A stretch of 36,344 nt of DNA. It comes from an uncultured Eubacterium sp. (GTDB lineage Bacteria; Bacillota; Clostridia; Lachnospirales; Lachnospiraceae). Below, piece after piece: positions 7,991-16,599 of the stretch. The notes under the pieces are model-generated. The model saw nothing but the letters and a program-made list of their open reading frames with translations. It did not search any database and was not told the origin of the DNA. The DNA lies in the NCBI GenBank assembly GCA_947090545.1, contig CAMUPC010000014.1:1-36344 (forward strand), in the 5' to 3' direction. Every line of letters begins with the position of its first letter. Positions within the stretch are counted from its first letter, which is position 1. Made by a program: the position numbers and the translations under genes.

Positions 7991-9224
7991 AAAAAACAGC
8001 ATGATTTTATTTGTTCTTTTAATGGGAGCAAATGGCTGCAATTATTTATTTCAAATCATAGCCGGCAACCTGATGGAAGTGGAGGATTATGGTGTTGTAA
8101 ATACTATTTTAGGGCTGGTTGGAATCCTGGCAATTCCAACAACGATGGTTTCTATGGTATCTGCCCGTTATACAGCGATTTTCGCGGCGCAAAAAAATGA
8201 GGAGGGAATGATTTCTGCCTTGCATCTATTGCTTCGCTTTGTAATGACAGCGAGTGTTGTGCTGTTTCTTGCAGGTACGGCAGGAATGCGGAAAATAACG
8301 GATTTGTTTGGGCTGGAATTGCCGGGATTTGTAATAGGGGCGTTTATGATTGCTGTAGGAAATCTGTTCTTATCTGTTACTTCTGGAACCTTGCAGGGTT
8401 TAAAACAGTTTTTTCCGTATGGAATACAGACAATGCTGGCAGCAGTTGGAAAGCTGGTGTTAAGTGCCTGCTTCCTGTATTTGGGATGGCGTGTTTATGG
8501 AGTATTGGCCGCCATCTGCATTGGGACAGCAGCGGCGGCCTGTTACGGCGCCTTGCAGATAAAAGAACCTATGAGAAAAGCATTCTGCTATCACGGGGAA
8601 CGTCCCGCAGATCTTAAGGAGCTGTGGAAATATGCATTCTCAGCAATGGTAACGCAAGGATGCGTGATTGCGGTTACAAACGGAGACGTCCTGCTGGTGA
8701 AAATGTATTTTACAGATGCAGTAACCGGAGTGTATGCATCGGCATCAGTCATCGGCAAGATATCCATGTACGTCTCTACAGCAATTGTAGCAGCGCTGTT
8801 TCCGATGGCAGTGGACAAAAATCAAAAAGGCGAAGATACGCTTCCGCTGTTTCAAAAAGCGCTGCTTTACGGCGGGTCGGCGTCCGCGGCAGCAGCTTTA
8901 GGGATGAGCCTGTTAGGAAACTATGTGATAGGGATCTTGTTTGGGGAACGGTACGCAAGAGCGGTTCCATATTTGCCATATGTCTGTCTGTTTATTGTGC
9001 CGCTTACGATCGTTACTATTTTTATGAACTATGTGCTTGCCATTGGCAAAGCGAAAGTGTTTGGAATCTCGATCGCTGTCGGAGCGGGAAGTATTTGCGG
9101 GTTCAGCGTATTGCTGCACAGAACGGTTGAACAGATGCTGACGATGTCTGGAATTATTTTAACGGGAGTATGTATCGTAAATATGATATGGCTGCTGTAC
9201 AGCCGGAAACAGGCAGAGGTTTAG
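7968..9224 (+). CDS. Wzx-like polysaccharide flippase (MOP superfamily)
   Basis: A 418-residue integral membrane protein with about twelve hydrophobic segments across its length. Conserved charged and polar residues appear in the early part (NYLFQIIAGNLMEVEDYGVVNTI near 23-45), the usual start of polysaccharide flippases of the MOP superfamily. It would move a lipid-linked sugar or oligosaccharide across the membrane. Its presence beside an ABC exporter in the previous operon means that the region encodes two different export routes. The 23-base overlap with the upstream GT2 suggests that the two act on the same lipid-linked substrate. No Wzy-type polymerase is obvious next to it. Confidence 0.85.
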   Translation: MKRLQEFEKNSMILFVLLMGANGCNYLFQIIAGNLMEVEDYGVVNTILGLVGILAIPTTMVSMVSARYTAIFAAQKNEEGMISALHLLLRFVMTASVVLFLAGTAGMRKITDLFGLELPGFVIGAFMIAVGNLFLSVTSGTLQGLKQFFPYGIQTMLAAVGKLVLSACFLYLGWRVYGVLAAICIGTAAAACYGALQIKEPMRKAFCYHGERPADLKELWKYAFSAMVTQGCVIAVTNGDVLLVKMYFTDAVTGVYASASVIGKISMYVSTAIVAALFPMAVDKNQKGEDTLPLFQKALLYGGSASAAAALGMSLLGNYVIGILFGERYARAVPYLPYVCLFIVPLTIVTIFMNYVLAIGKAKVFGISIAVGAGSICGFSVLLHRTVEQMLTMSGIILTGVCIVNMIWLLYSRKQAEV

Positions 9225-9235
9225 GAGTGAGACAA

Positions 9236-10402
9236 ATGAGGTATCACGATTTGCTAAAAAGTGACAGCAGGGTTACGATCCTGGCTTTGTCGTGGAGAGA
9301 TATCAAGTCACCGACAGCCGGAGGCGCGGAAGTGCATACGCATGAGATGTTAAAACGGATCGACCGTGCTTTCTACAGGGTGATCCATATCGCTGCAAGG
9401 TACGGCGGCGAGAAAGAGAGTGAGCTGATAGACGGCGTACAGTATCTGCGAAAAGGCAATCCGGCAAGTGTGATCTGGTATGCCTTTTCCTACTATCAGA
9501 GAAACAGAAAAAAGATTGACCTCGTGATCGACCAGTGCAATACGCATCGTTTTTTCACGCCGCTATGGGTGCCGCGGAAAAAAAGAATCTTTTATATCCA
9601 TCAGCTAACAAGGGAAATCTGGGAGATCAATTTAAAGTTTCCATGGAGCAAGATTGGAAAATGGATGGAGAATGGGCTGCTGAAACTGAATCGGAGAGAC
9701 TTTGTCATTACCGTTTCTGAATCTACGAAAGCAGAGCTGATAGCGTTGGGATACCATGCGGATAAAATTACGATAATTCCAAATGGGATCTCGTTTGTTC
9801 CGTGGCAGAAGGAGCAGTGGAAGGAAAAGGAACAGGTTCCTGCGTTTGTGTATGCTGGCAGATACGCGGCATATAAGGGAATCGGCATTGCGGTTGAAAG
9901 TATTGGGATTTTAAAGCGCAGGGGTATTCCGGCAAAGCTGTGGATCTTGGGGAAGGCAGATCGGGAATATATCAAAACGCATTTGCTTCCGGTTTGCAGA
10001 ACTTATGGGATCAAGATGGGGAAACGAGACTCTGCGTCGGAGGTCATTATCTGGGGATATGTCTCTGAGCAGGAAAAGCTGGAGCTGTTAAGCCGTGCGA
10101 AAGCGCTGGTGTTTCCGTCTGTGCGGGAGGGATGGGGGATTCCCATTACCGAGGCAGGAGCGGTAGGGACGCCGAGTGTGGTATTTGATTCTCCTGGAGT
10201 ACGGGATGCTGTGGATTGGGGGAATGCCGGGTATTTGTGCGGGTGTAATTCGGAGAGCTTGGCGGAGGAAATGGAACGGGTTTTGCAGGATGAGGTGTTG
10301 TATGAGCGCAAGAGGGAGAGGGCTTATGCTTTTTCTTGCCGGTTTTTGTGGGATGGGAATGAAGAGAAGATTCGGAAGTTTTTAAAACAGATAGGAAATT
10401 AG
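9236..10402 (+). CDS. GT4 family glycosyltransferase
   Basis: A 388-residue GT4 enzyme. The ATG at 9236 is preceded by AGGAG at 9223-9227, which overlaps the stop of the flippase gene; an in-frame ATG at 9170 lies inside that gene and is unlikely. The N-terminus has SWRDIKSPTAGGAEVHTHEM, a phrase typical of this GT4 subgroup where the GGAE loop binds the acceptor side. The C-terminal domain has FVYAGRYAAYKGIG near 204-217 and EX7E at E298 and E306 in EGWGIPITE. It is the last gene of G+C-rich character before the AT-rich island, which begins within 50 bases of its stop. Confidence 0.9.
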   Translation: MRYHDLLKSDSRVTILALSWRDIKSPTAGGAEVHTHEMLKRIDRAFYRVIHIAARYGGEKESELIDGVQYLRKGNPASVIWYAFSYYQRNRKKIDLVIDQCNTHRFFTPLWVPRKKRIFYIHQLTREIWEINLKFPWSKIGKWMENGLLKLNRRDFVITVSESTKAELIALGYHADKITIIPNGISFVPWQKEQWKEKEQVPAFVYAGRYAAYKGIGIAVESIGILKRRGIPAKLWILGKADREYIKTHLLPVCRTYGIKMGKRDSASEVIIWGYVSEQEKLELLSRAKALVFPSVREGWGIPITEAGAVGTPSVVFDSPGVRDAVDWGNAGYLCGCNSESLAEEMERVLQDEVLYERKRERAYAFSCRFLWDGNEEKIRKFLKQIGN

Positions 10403-10447
10403 ATTTTAAATAAAAAAGCAATGAGAAGAAACGCAGAGGTATTTTAT

Positions 10448-11383
10448 ATGAAACTGGTATCTGTCATAATACCTACTTATAATCGGGCACATATGCTGTG
10501 TGATTGTATAGATTCCGTTTTGAGAAGTACATATACAAATTTGGAAATAATTGTTGTAGACAACAAATCAACAGACCAAACGGTAGAGCTGGCAAGGAGT
10601 AAATACCAGGATATAACACAGGTTAGAATTGTAAAATTAAAGAAGAATATGATGGCAGCAGGCGGAAGAAACGCTGGTATTAAAAGAGCAAAGGGAGATT
10701 ATCTGCTTTTTATTGATAATGATAATATTGTGTGCCCGGATATGATTCAGCGATTGGTAGAAGAAATGGAACAGGACGTTCATATTGGACTGGTTGGGCC
10801 TTTATCTATCGATAAATATAATAATGATAAAATCTGGCTTGCAAGCGGAGATTATAATTTTTTTACGTCTATGCCCAAAACATTATATTCGGGAAAAAAG
10901 GTTGAAGATGTTGCGCTGGACAAACATTATAAAACGTGTTACTCGCCCAATGTTATGATGGTGAGAAAAAATGTGATAGAAGCTGTTGGAGGATTTGCCA
11001 GGAATTATTATGCGATGTATGAAGAGGCTGATTTTGGATATCGGATAAAAAAGGCTGGTTTTCAAGCTTATATTGTTACAGATGCCAGAACATATCATTT
11101 GGGTACAGTAGGAGAAGGAGAACAGGAAAAGCTGCGTCACTTGGGGATAGGGTTTCCAGAGCGGGCATTTCATTTTGCCAAGAACAGAACAGTGTTTATG
11201 AAAAAATATGCCAGGTGGTATCATATGTTCAGTTACTATTTGGTTTTTATACACATATTTACAATTTATTATGTGTTTATGGCATTAAAATATGGGCGAA
11301 AAGATATTGCGGCTGCTCTGATACGAGGTACTGTGAGAGGAATATTGCAAAAAGTGGAAAAGGAAGTTAAAGTCCAGATATAA
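10448..11383 (+). CDS. GT2 family glycosyltransferase (rhamnosyltransferase-like)
   Basis: A 311-residue GT-A fold enzyme. The ATG at 10448 is chosen because GAGGT lies about eight bases upstream and the protein begins directly with the GT2 strand VSVIIPTYNRA. Substrate motifs are VVDNKSTD at 36-43, NMMAAGGRNAGIKRA near 67-81 (nucleotide-sugar loop) and FIDNDN at 88-93 as the metal site. A GGFARNYYAMYEEADFGYR segment near 186-204 matches the ED motif of the catalytic base. A hydrophobic stretch near residues 266-286 may hold the enzyme at the membrane. It is the first gene of the AT-rich island; codons ending in A or T dominate. Confidence 0.87.
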   Translation: MKLVSVIIPTYNRAHMLCDCIDSVLRSTYTNLEIIVVDNKSTDQTVELARSKYQDITQVRIVKLKKNMMAAGGRNAGIKRAKGDYLLFIDNDNIVCPDMIQRLVEEMEQDVHIGLVGPLSIDKYNNDKIWLASGDYNFFTSMPKTLYSGKKVEDVALDKHYKTCYSPNVMMVRKNVIEAVGGFARNYYAMYEEADFGYRIKKAGFQAYIVTDARTYHLGTVGEGEQEKLRHLGIGFPERAFHFAKNRTVFMKKYARWYHMFSYYLVFIHIFTIYYVFMALKYGRKDIAAALIRGTVRGILQKVEKEVKVQI

Positions 11384-11415
11384 GCAGCTATTGATAAGGA
11401 GATTGGAATATTATT

Positions 11416-14259
11416 ATGCCAAAAAAGAACAAAGTTTTATCAATATTATGTATTATGGCAATAGGCGTGCTGTTGTCTGGTTATTTTTACAGCCAGCTAA
11501 TCGGCACAGAGGTTCCGATTCATTCTGATGATGCGGGTACGGCAACAGATATGCGGGATGTTATAGAAATGGGAACTGCTGGATGGAAGTATTGGATAAG
11601 GCCGTTGACAATGTTGAATCGATTGGTGTATATGCTGGCTGGGCCGAGTGAATTATTTTTGCAGGTTTTTTTTGCGCTTAAATATGGTATCTGCATTTCT
11701 TTGACCTTATATCTGGCTTTGTATTTCAAAAAAAAATTTATGTGGTGGCTACTGCCTTTTTTTATTTTCTTTTGTCTGCCGGGCAATTTCGGGACAGCGA
11801 GCATTCAGCCGTTAAAGTTTCATGTATGGACGCAAATGGTTCCGCTGATTTGTCTGGTATATATATTGGCAAAAGGAAATGATCTTCACCTTTTAAAGAA
11901 AAAAGATTTTTTGATGATTTTTTGCCTTTCTGTTTTTGGGCTTATTGAAAGGGATATTTTAGTTGTTGTAACTTGTTGGCTTCCATTGCTTTTATACGCT
12001 GTGATTTATGTATGGCAGAAAGGGGCGATAAAATGGTACAGAAATTGTATTCTTGCTTTCAGTATGCTGGCGCTTTTGTTCGGAAAAGCTTTTTTTTCTA
12101 ATATAGAATACCAAGGCTATGGAGCAAGCCGGTTTATTGGCATCGAAGATTTGGGAAATAATCTTGTGGTAGGAATCACAGGATTTTTATCAATGTTTAA
12201 TATAGATCTGATCGGAAGTAATGTATTGCAGTTTCAGACAATTATTTGCGGAATACGGCTTTTGGTGCTTGGCTATGCGCTTTGGTGCGTGGCAGACATG
12301 ATCCGTGGCATATTTGTGTCGAAGATAGAAAATGTTGATATGGTAAATGCTATACTCGCTATAAGTGTTGTGGTTTTATTAGTGGTATATCTTTTTGGAG
12401 GGATGCGGGAGGACGCAATATCGATTCGCTATATGGCGTATTCCTATTATGCCCTTTTGGTAGTGTCATGCAGAAAAGCTTGTGAACGATGGGATCAAGA
12501 ACAATTTCTGATTGGAAGGAATCGATATCGTGTGAATGTGTTATCCTGCTTTTTTGTAATATGTATCGCTGTAACGATGAATAGAGTTTCCTTTCAAAGA
12601 GAAGAAAATGACGCAGACCGTCTGGCAGAACAAATACAAAAAATGGATCATATAGAATGCGGCATGGGTTCTTTCTGGACAGCAGGGGTTACGAGCTGCC
12701 TGACGAATTATGAAACGGAAGTACAGGCTGGTGAGCGAAATCTTCATGGCAGGATTGTTCCGTATTTAAGCAAGTGGGATTCCTATTGCAGCGGAAACCG
12801 ATTTTATAATTTTTTTCTTGAGGATTGTGAACGCGGAGATTTTGGGATTACAGCAAAAAATCTGCTTGATCATTATGGGATCTATCAGGAAAAGTATGAG
12901 CTGGACAATGCAAATGTCTATGTCTATGACTATGACATAAGAACGGCACCTTTGATTATTCACACAGGCAGCAGAGGATATTTTGAAAATTATGATGATC
13001 TGATCATCGAAAATAATTCTATACAATTAAAACAAAATAAGTACATTGAACTGGGAAATTTATATGTGTCAGTTGGAAAAATTCGCATGTCCGTGTACGG
13101 AAAACTTGCAGAAAATGCTTTGGCAGTAGACCTTGGCGAATCTGCCCATATTCAGATGGCAGAAAAGACGAAGAATAAGGCTGTTTATGAAATTACGGCT
13201 GATAAGTTATATGAAAATCTAAAAATAAAGATCTTTAATAAGAGCACCGATGCCTGTGAGATAAAAACGATTACTATGGAACGGCTGCAAAACAGCATAT
13301 CATTGCCAAATGATAAAAAGCAGACATTAGAGCTGATGCCTGGATATTATATTTTTGGAATAGAAGGAGAACAAGTTAAAAATTCAACAATGCTTTTTGA
13401 AGCAAATGGAGAAGAGTGCTATGCAGAAAGGATCAATCATGGAACCAATAAAGTTGCATATGGCATTCAGGTGCCAAAGCAGGAGAAAGTAAACGTTGTG
13501 ATAGAGAAGAAAGGAACGGTCTCAGAAGTATATTATCAAAATGAGATAAGAAGCTCCTTTGACCATCCGAATAAAAAAATCTATACCATTAATGATGGAA
13601 TCCAGGTAAAAAAAGCAACAGGATTATTGTATGGCCCATACGACAGCTTGGAGCCGGGAATCTATGAAGTGGATATTTATGGAAACAATTTGGAAAACGC
13701 AGAGATACGATTTACCTGTGATGGCGGAACGCCACTGGAACATGCGATGCTTATTCAAAAAGATCAGGATCACTTGTTATACAGGATACAACTTGATGAG
13801 AATAAAGAATTGTTTGAAGTACTGATATCAGGCAGTGGCAATAAAGACTGCAAAGTTTATTATTATACATTGACATCCGTGGAAAAAGATTCGCTGAAAA
13901 TGGTAGACCTGATTTATGATTGTTATGATCCCAGCATACATACTTCTTCTGAAAACAAAAAAGAAAATGAAGTTTTGCTGCAAAAAAATGATGTTTGCTA
14001 TGGGCCTTATATCAATCTGCCAGCAGGAAACTATCGGCTTGAATTATTTGGCAGCAATTTGGCAGACGCTGAAGTTGCGGTTACATATCAAAATGGTGAG
14101 CAGACAGTTCATAATTTAAAGAAACATAATCGTACGGCAACAAAATCCGAGATGGAATTTGTATTAGAGGAGTCAGCAGAAAATATCGAAGTAGTGATTC
14201 GGAATAATCAGGATCATGCTGTTTCTATCAAATCTTATAATATTCAATCTTGGGAATAG
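11416..14259 (+). CDS. GT-C-like membrane protein with C-terminal beta-repeat domain
   Basis: A 947-residue protein in two parts. Residues 1 to about 390 are a multi-helix membrane domain with the motif HSDDAG at 36-41 in the first outside loop, as expected for the acidic catalytic site of GT-C glycosyltransferases that use polyprenyl-phosphate sugars. An extracytoplasmic section follows with GMGSFW near 416-421 and ends with YVYDYDI at 502-508. Residues about 530-947 are four related beta-rich units; the last two share YGPYxxLxxGxYxxxxxGxNLxxAE at 739-763 and 862-886. Both this HSD motif and the YVYDYDI region recur in the proteins at 19315 and 23734. Inferred role: transfer of a flipped sugar onto the surface glycan, with a glycan-binding tail. 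It has not been matched to a characterised enzyme. Confidence 0.65.
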   Translation: MPKKNKVLSILCIMAIGVLLSGYFYSQLIGTEVPIHSDDAGTATDMRDVIEMGTAGWKYWIRPLTMLNRLVYMLAGPSELFLQVFFALKYGICISLTLYLALYFKKKFMWWLLPFFIFFCLPGNFGTASIQPLKFHVWTQMVPLICLVYILAKGNDLHLLKKKDFLMIFCLSVFGLIERDILVVVTCWLPLLLYAVIYVWQKGAIKWYRNCILAFSMLALLFGKAFFSNIEYQGYGASRFIGIEDLGNNLVVGITGFLSMFNIDLIGSNVLQFQTIICGIRLLVLGYALWCVADMIRGIFVSKIENVDMVNAILAISVVVLLVVYLFGGMREDAISIRYMAYSYYALLVVSCRKACERWDQEQFLIGRNRYRVNVLSCFFVICIAVTMNRVSFQREENDADRLAEQIQKMDHIECGMGSFWTAGVTSCLTNYETEVQAGERNLHGRIVPYLSKWDSYCSGNRFYNFFLEDCERGDFGITAKNLLDHYGIYQEKYELDNANVYVYDYDIRTAPLIIHTGSRGYFENYDDLIIENNSIQLKQNKYIELGNLYVSVGKIRMSVYGKLAENALAVDLGESAHIQMAEKTKNKAVYEITADKLYENLKIKIFNKSTDACEIKTITMERLQNSISLPNDKKQTLELMPGYYIFGIEGEQVKNSTMLFEANGEECYAERINHGTNKVAYGIQVPKQEKVNVVIEKKGTVSEVYYQNEIRSSFDHPNKKIYTINDGIQVKKATGLLYGPYDSLEPGIYEVDIYGNNLENAEIRFTCDGGTPLEHAMLIQKDQDHLLYRIQLDENKELFEVLISGSGNKDCKVYYYTLTSVEKDSLKMVDLIYDCYDPSIHTSSENKKENEVLLQKNDVCYGPYINLPAGNYRLELFGSNLADAEVAVTYQNGEQTVHNLKKHNRTATKSEMEFVLEESAENIEVVIRNNQDHAVSIKSYNIQSWE

Positions 14260-14277
14260 GTATGTGAGGAACAAGTG

Positions 14278-15207
14278 ATGAAGTTATTAATTACAGGTGG
14301 AATGGGGTATATTGGACAGTATTTGGTTCAGCTTTTTAAAGAATTTGGATATGAGGTTTATTATACCAGCCGCAAGCAAAAGGATATCAATGATGGAAAT
14401 GTACGTTACCTGAATCTGAATGACGAAAATTCTTTTGCGGATTTGTGCAGAGGAATGGATGTGGTCATACATACGGCAACGATGGATGAAAGAAAGATAA
14501 AAGGAAACGAAAAAGCTGCTCTGCTAACAAATGCATATGGTACAAGACAACTGTACTTGGATGCAGTAAATTGCAAAGTAAAAAAATTTATCTATTTTTC
14601 TACGTTTCATGTATACGGATGCCAGAATGGAACAATAGATGAACATACAGTTCCCAATCCAGTCAGTGACTATGGGCTGACTCATTACTTTGCGGAACAG
14701 TATTTGCGGCAGTTGTCCAAACAGTCTGAGTGCAGCGTTGATATTATTCGTTTAACAAATGGGGTTGGGATGCCATTAGGAAATATAGACCGATGGTATT
14801 TGGCACTGAATGATTTTTGCAGAGCTGCGTTGGAAAATCAAAGAATACAGATGAAATCAAACGGGCTGTCAATGCGGGATTTTATAGCGATTCAGGATGT
14901 AGTAAACGCGGTAAAGATCTTGATAGAAAGACAAGATACAGGAAAATTTGAAGTATTTAATGTTAGTATGCAGCATTCGGTCAGTATAAAGGAAGCTGCA
15001 AAAATGGTAGCAAATATATATGAAAAAAGATATGAAAAAAAATGTGAACTATTGATTCCAGATTGTACAAAGGATCGGCAGAATACAGCAGGAACATTAA
15101 AAGTAGTTTCAAAAAAGATTCGCGAACTTGGATGGGAGCCAACAGCAACATTAGAAGATACGATCAATGATATTTTTTCGCAGATAGAAAAAACAAATGA
15201 GGAGTAG
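14278..15207 (+). CDS. NAD-dependent epimerase/dehydratase (extended SDR)
   Basis: A 309-residue extended short-chain dehydrogenase acting on a nucleotide-sugar. GTGAGGA at 14264-14270 supports the ATG at 14278 over the GTG three bases earlier. TGGMGYIG at 6-13 is the Rossmann glycine motif. FSTFHVYG near 107-114 contains the usual S/T step. The catalytic tyrosine is Y132 in DYGLTHYFAEQ, where the normally conserved lysine four residues later is histidine (H136). The C-terminal domain has the usual SMRDFIAIQDVV near 200-211. Next to an RmlC-like epimerase and RfbF, it most likely modifies or reduces a CDP-linked sugar. Its product is unknown, and the histidine substitution makes activity assignment less certain. 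Confidence 0.78.
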   Translation: MKLLITGGMGYIGQYLVQLFKEFGYEVYYTSRKQKDINDGNVRYLNLNDENSFADLCRGMDVVIHTATMDERKIKGNEKAALLTNAYGTRQLYLDAVNCKVKKFIYFSTFHVYGCQNGTIDEHTVPNPVSDYGLTHYFAEQYLRQLSKQSECSVDIIRLTNGVGMPLGNIDRWYLALNDFCRAALENQRIQMKSNGLSMRDFIAIQDVVNAVKILIERQDTGKFEVFNVSMQHSVSIKEAAKMVANIYEKRYEKKCELLIPDCTKDRQNTAGTLKVVSKKIRELGWEPTATLEDTINDIFSQIEKTNEE

Positions 15208-15211
15208 CACA

Positions 15212-15778
15212 ATGATAAAAAATTTTCAGATTCAAAAGACAGATTTGACGGGCGCAATATTAATCGCACCATTTGTTGCAGAAGATGAACGCGGAAGTTT
15301 TATTAAAGACTATTCCTGTGAGTTATTAGAGCAGCATCATATTTCGCATAACCTGAAAGAAGTATTTTATACAGAATCACATAAAGGTGTCATCAGGGCG
15401 ATTCATTTTCAGAGGGTAAAAGAACAGGCAAAACTTGTCAGGTGCGTATATGGGCATGTATACGATGTTATCGTAGACTTAAGGCCGGAGTCAGATACAT
15501 TTGGCAGATGGCAGGGATTTCATCTAACAGGAAAGAATCATTTAGAGATCTTGGTTCCAGAACATTTTGGGCATGGGTATCTGGTAATACAGGATGCAAT
15601 TGTTTCTTATAAATGTGCCGAAAGATTTTATGGAGAATATGACGATGGGATTCGATGGGATGATACCGATATTGCGGTCAACTGGCCGTTAGAGTTGGTA
15701 GATCATCAAATTATATTGTCAGATAAGGATAAAAAATTGCAGTCGTTTAAAGAATTTCGTCAGAAGTATTGTTGGTAA
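15212..15778 (+). CDS. RmlC/RfbC-like nucleotide-4-keto-sugar 3,5-epimerase
   Basis: A 188-residue cupin of the dTDP-4-dehydrorhamnose 3,5-epimerase family, which inverts carbons 3 and 5 of a 4-keto-6-deoxy nucleotide sugar. The ATG at 15212 is just after AGGAG that overlaps the preceding stop. The core shows EDERGSFIKDY near 24-34, catalytic His65 in IRAIHFQ, YDVIVDLRP near 84-92 and Tyr133 in VSYKC, then GIRWDD near 146-151. Length is normal for the family. Its position between an SDR and RfbF suggests a CDP- rather than dTDP-linked substrate, but that is inference; a dTDP substrate is possible if RmlA and RmlB are encoded elsewhere. Confidence 0.85.
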   Translation: MIKNFQIQKTDLTGAILIAPFVAEDERGSFIKDYSCELLEQHHISHNLKEVFYTESHKGVIRAIHFQRVKEQAKLVRCVYGHVYDVIVDLRPESDTFGRWQGFHLTGKNHLEILVPEHFGHGYLVIQDAIVSYKCAERFYGEYDDGIRWDDTDIAVNWPLELVDHQIILSDKDKKLQSFKEFRQKYCW

Positions 15779-15807
15779 GCATTGTTAGGACCGAGTAGGA
15801 GGTACAT

Positions 15808-16584
15808 ATGAAGGTAGTTTTGCTGGCAGGAGGCTTTGGCACTCGTATTTGTGAAGAAAGCTATTTAAAGCCAAAACCTATGATTGAACTTGGCGGATAT
15901 CCTATTTTATGGCACATCATGAAGTATTATTCATTTTATGGTTATCATGAATTTATTATCTGTGCGGGGTATAAACAGCATGTGATTAAGGAATACTTTG
16001 CCAATTATTATCTTTACAGAAGTGATGTAACTTTTGATTTTGGGTTAAAAAATGAGATGATTATCCATGATAATACGTCTGAGCCATGGAAAGTTACGAT
16101 TGTAGATACCGGATTAAATACAAAGACAGGCGGACGCATTAAAAGAATTCAAAAATATATTGGGGATGAGACATTTTTATTGACATACGGGGATGGAGTA
16201 TGCGATGTCCCGGTAGACCGATTAATTGCATTTCACAAAAACCACGACGGTGTGGTTACGTTAACAGCTATTCAGCCAGGAGGAAGATTTGGAACGCTTG
16301 ACATGCTGGCGAATGGAAAAATTAAGTCGTTTTCAGAAAAAAAGAAAGAGGACGGCGGGTGGATTAATGGTGGCTATATGGTCGTGGAACCTTCTGTTTT
16401 TGATATGATAGACGGAGATGATATTGTCTTTGAACGGGAGCCATTGGAATTATGTGCAGAAAAGAATTTATTAAATGCATATATTCACAACGGTTTTTGG
16501 CAGTGTATGGATACGCTGAGGGATAAAGAACTGCTGGAAAGGCTGATACAGGAACAAAGCGCTCCATGGATAAAATGGCAATAA
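15808..16584 (+). CDS. rfbF: Glucose-1-phosphate cytidylyltransferase
   Basis: A 258-residue nucleotidyltransferase that makes CDP-glucose from CTP and glucose 1-phosphate. It has LAGGFGTR at 6-13 for nucleotide binding, KPKPMIELGG at 21-30 with the activating lysine, FIICAGYKQHVIKEYFANY near 48-66, TYGDG near 126-130 and SEKKKEDGGWINGGY near 176-190, all at the positions usual for RfbF. An AGGAGG ribosome site lies just before the start. CDP-glucose is the entry point to CDP-dideoxy and CDP-6-deoxy sugars, yet the next enzyme of those routes, CDP-glucose 4,6-dehydratase (RfbG), is not in the window. Confidence 0.92.
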   Translation: MKVVLLAGGFGTRICEESYLKPKPMIELGGYPILWHIMKYYSFYGYHEFIICAGYKQHVIKEYFANYYLYRSDVTFDFGLKNEMIIHDNTSEPWKVTIVDTGLNTKTGGRIKRIQKYIGDETFLLTYGDGVCDVPVDRLIAFHKNHDGVVTLTAIQPGGRFGTLDMLANGKIKSFSEKKKEDGGWINGGYMVVEPSVFDMIDGDDIVFEREPLELCAEKNLLNAYIHNGFWQCMDTLRDKELLERLIQEQSAPWIKWQ

Positions 16585-16599
16585 GACGGGAGAGATAGG

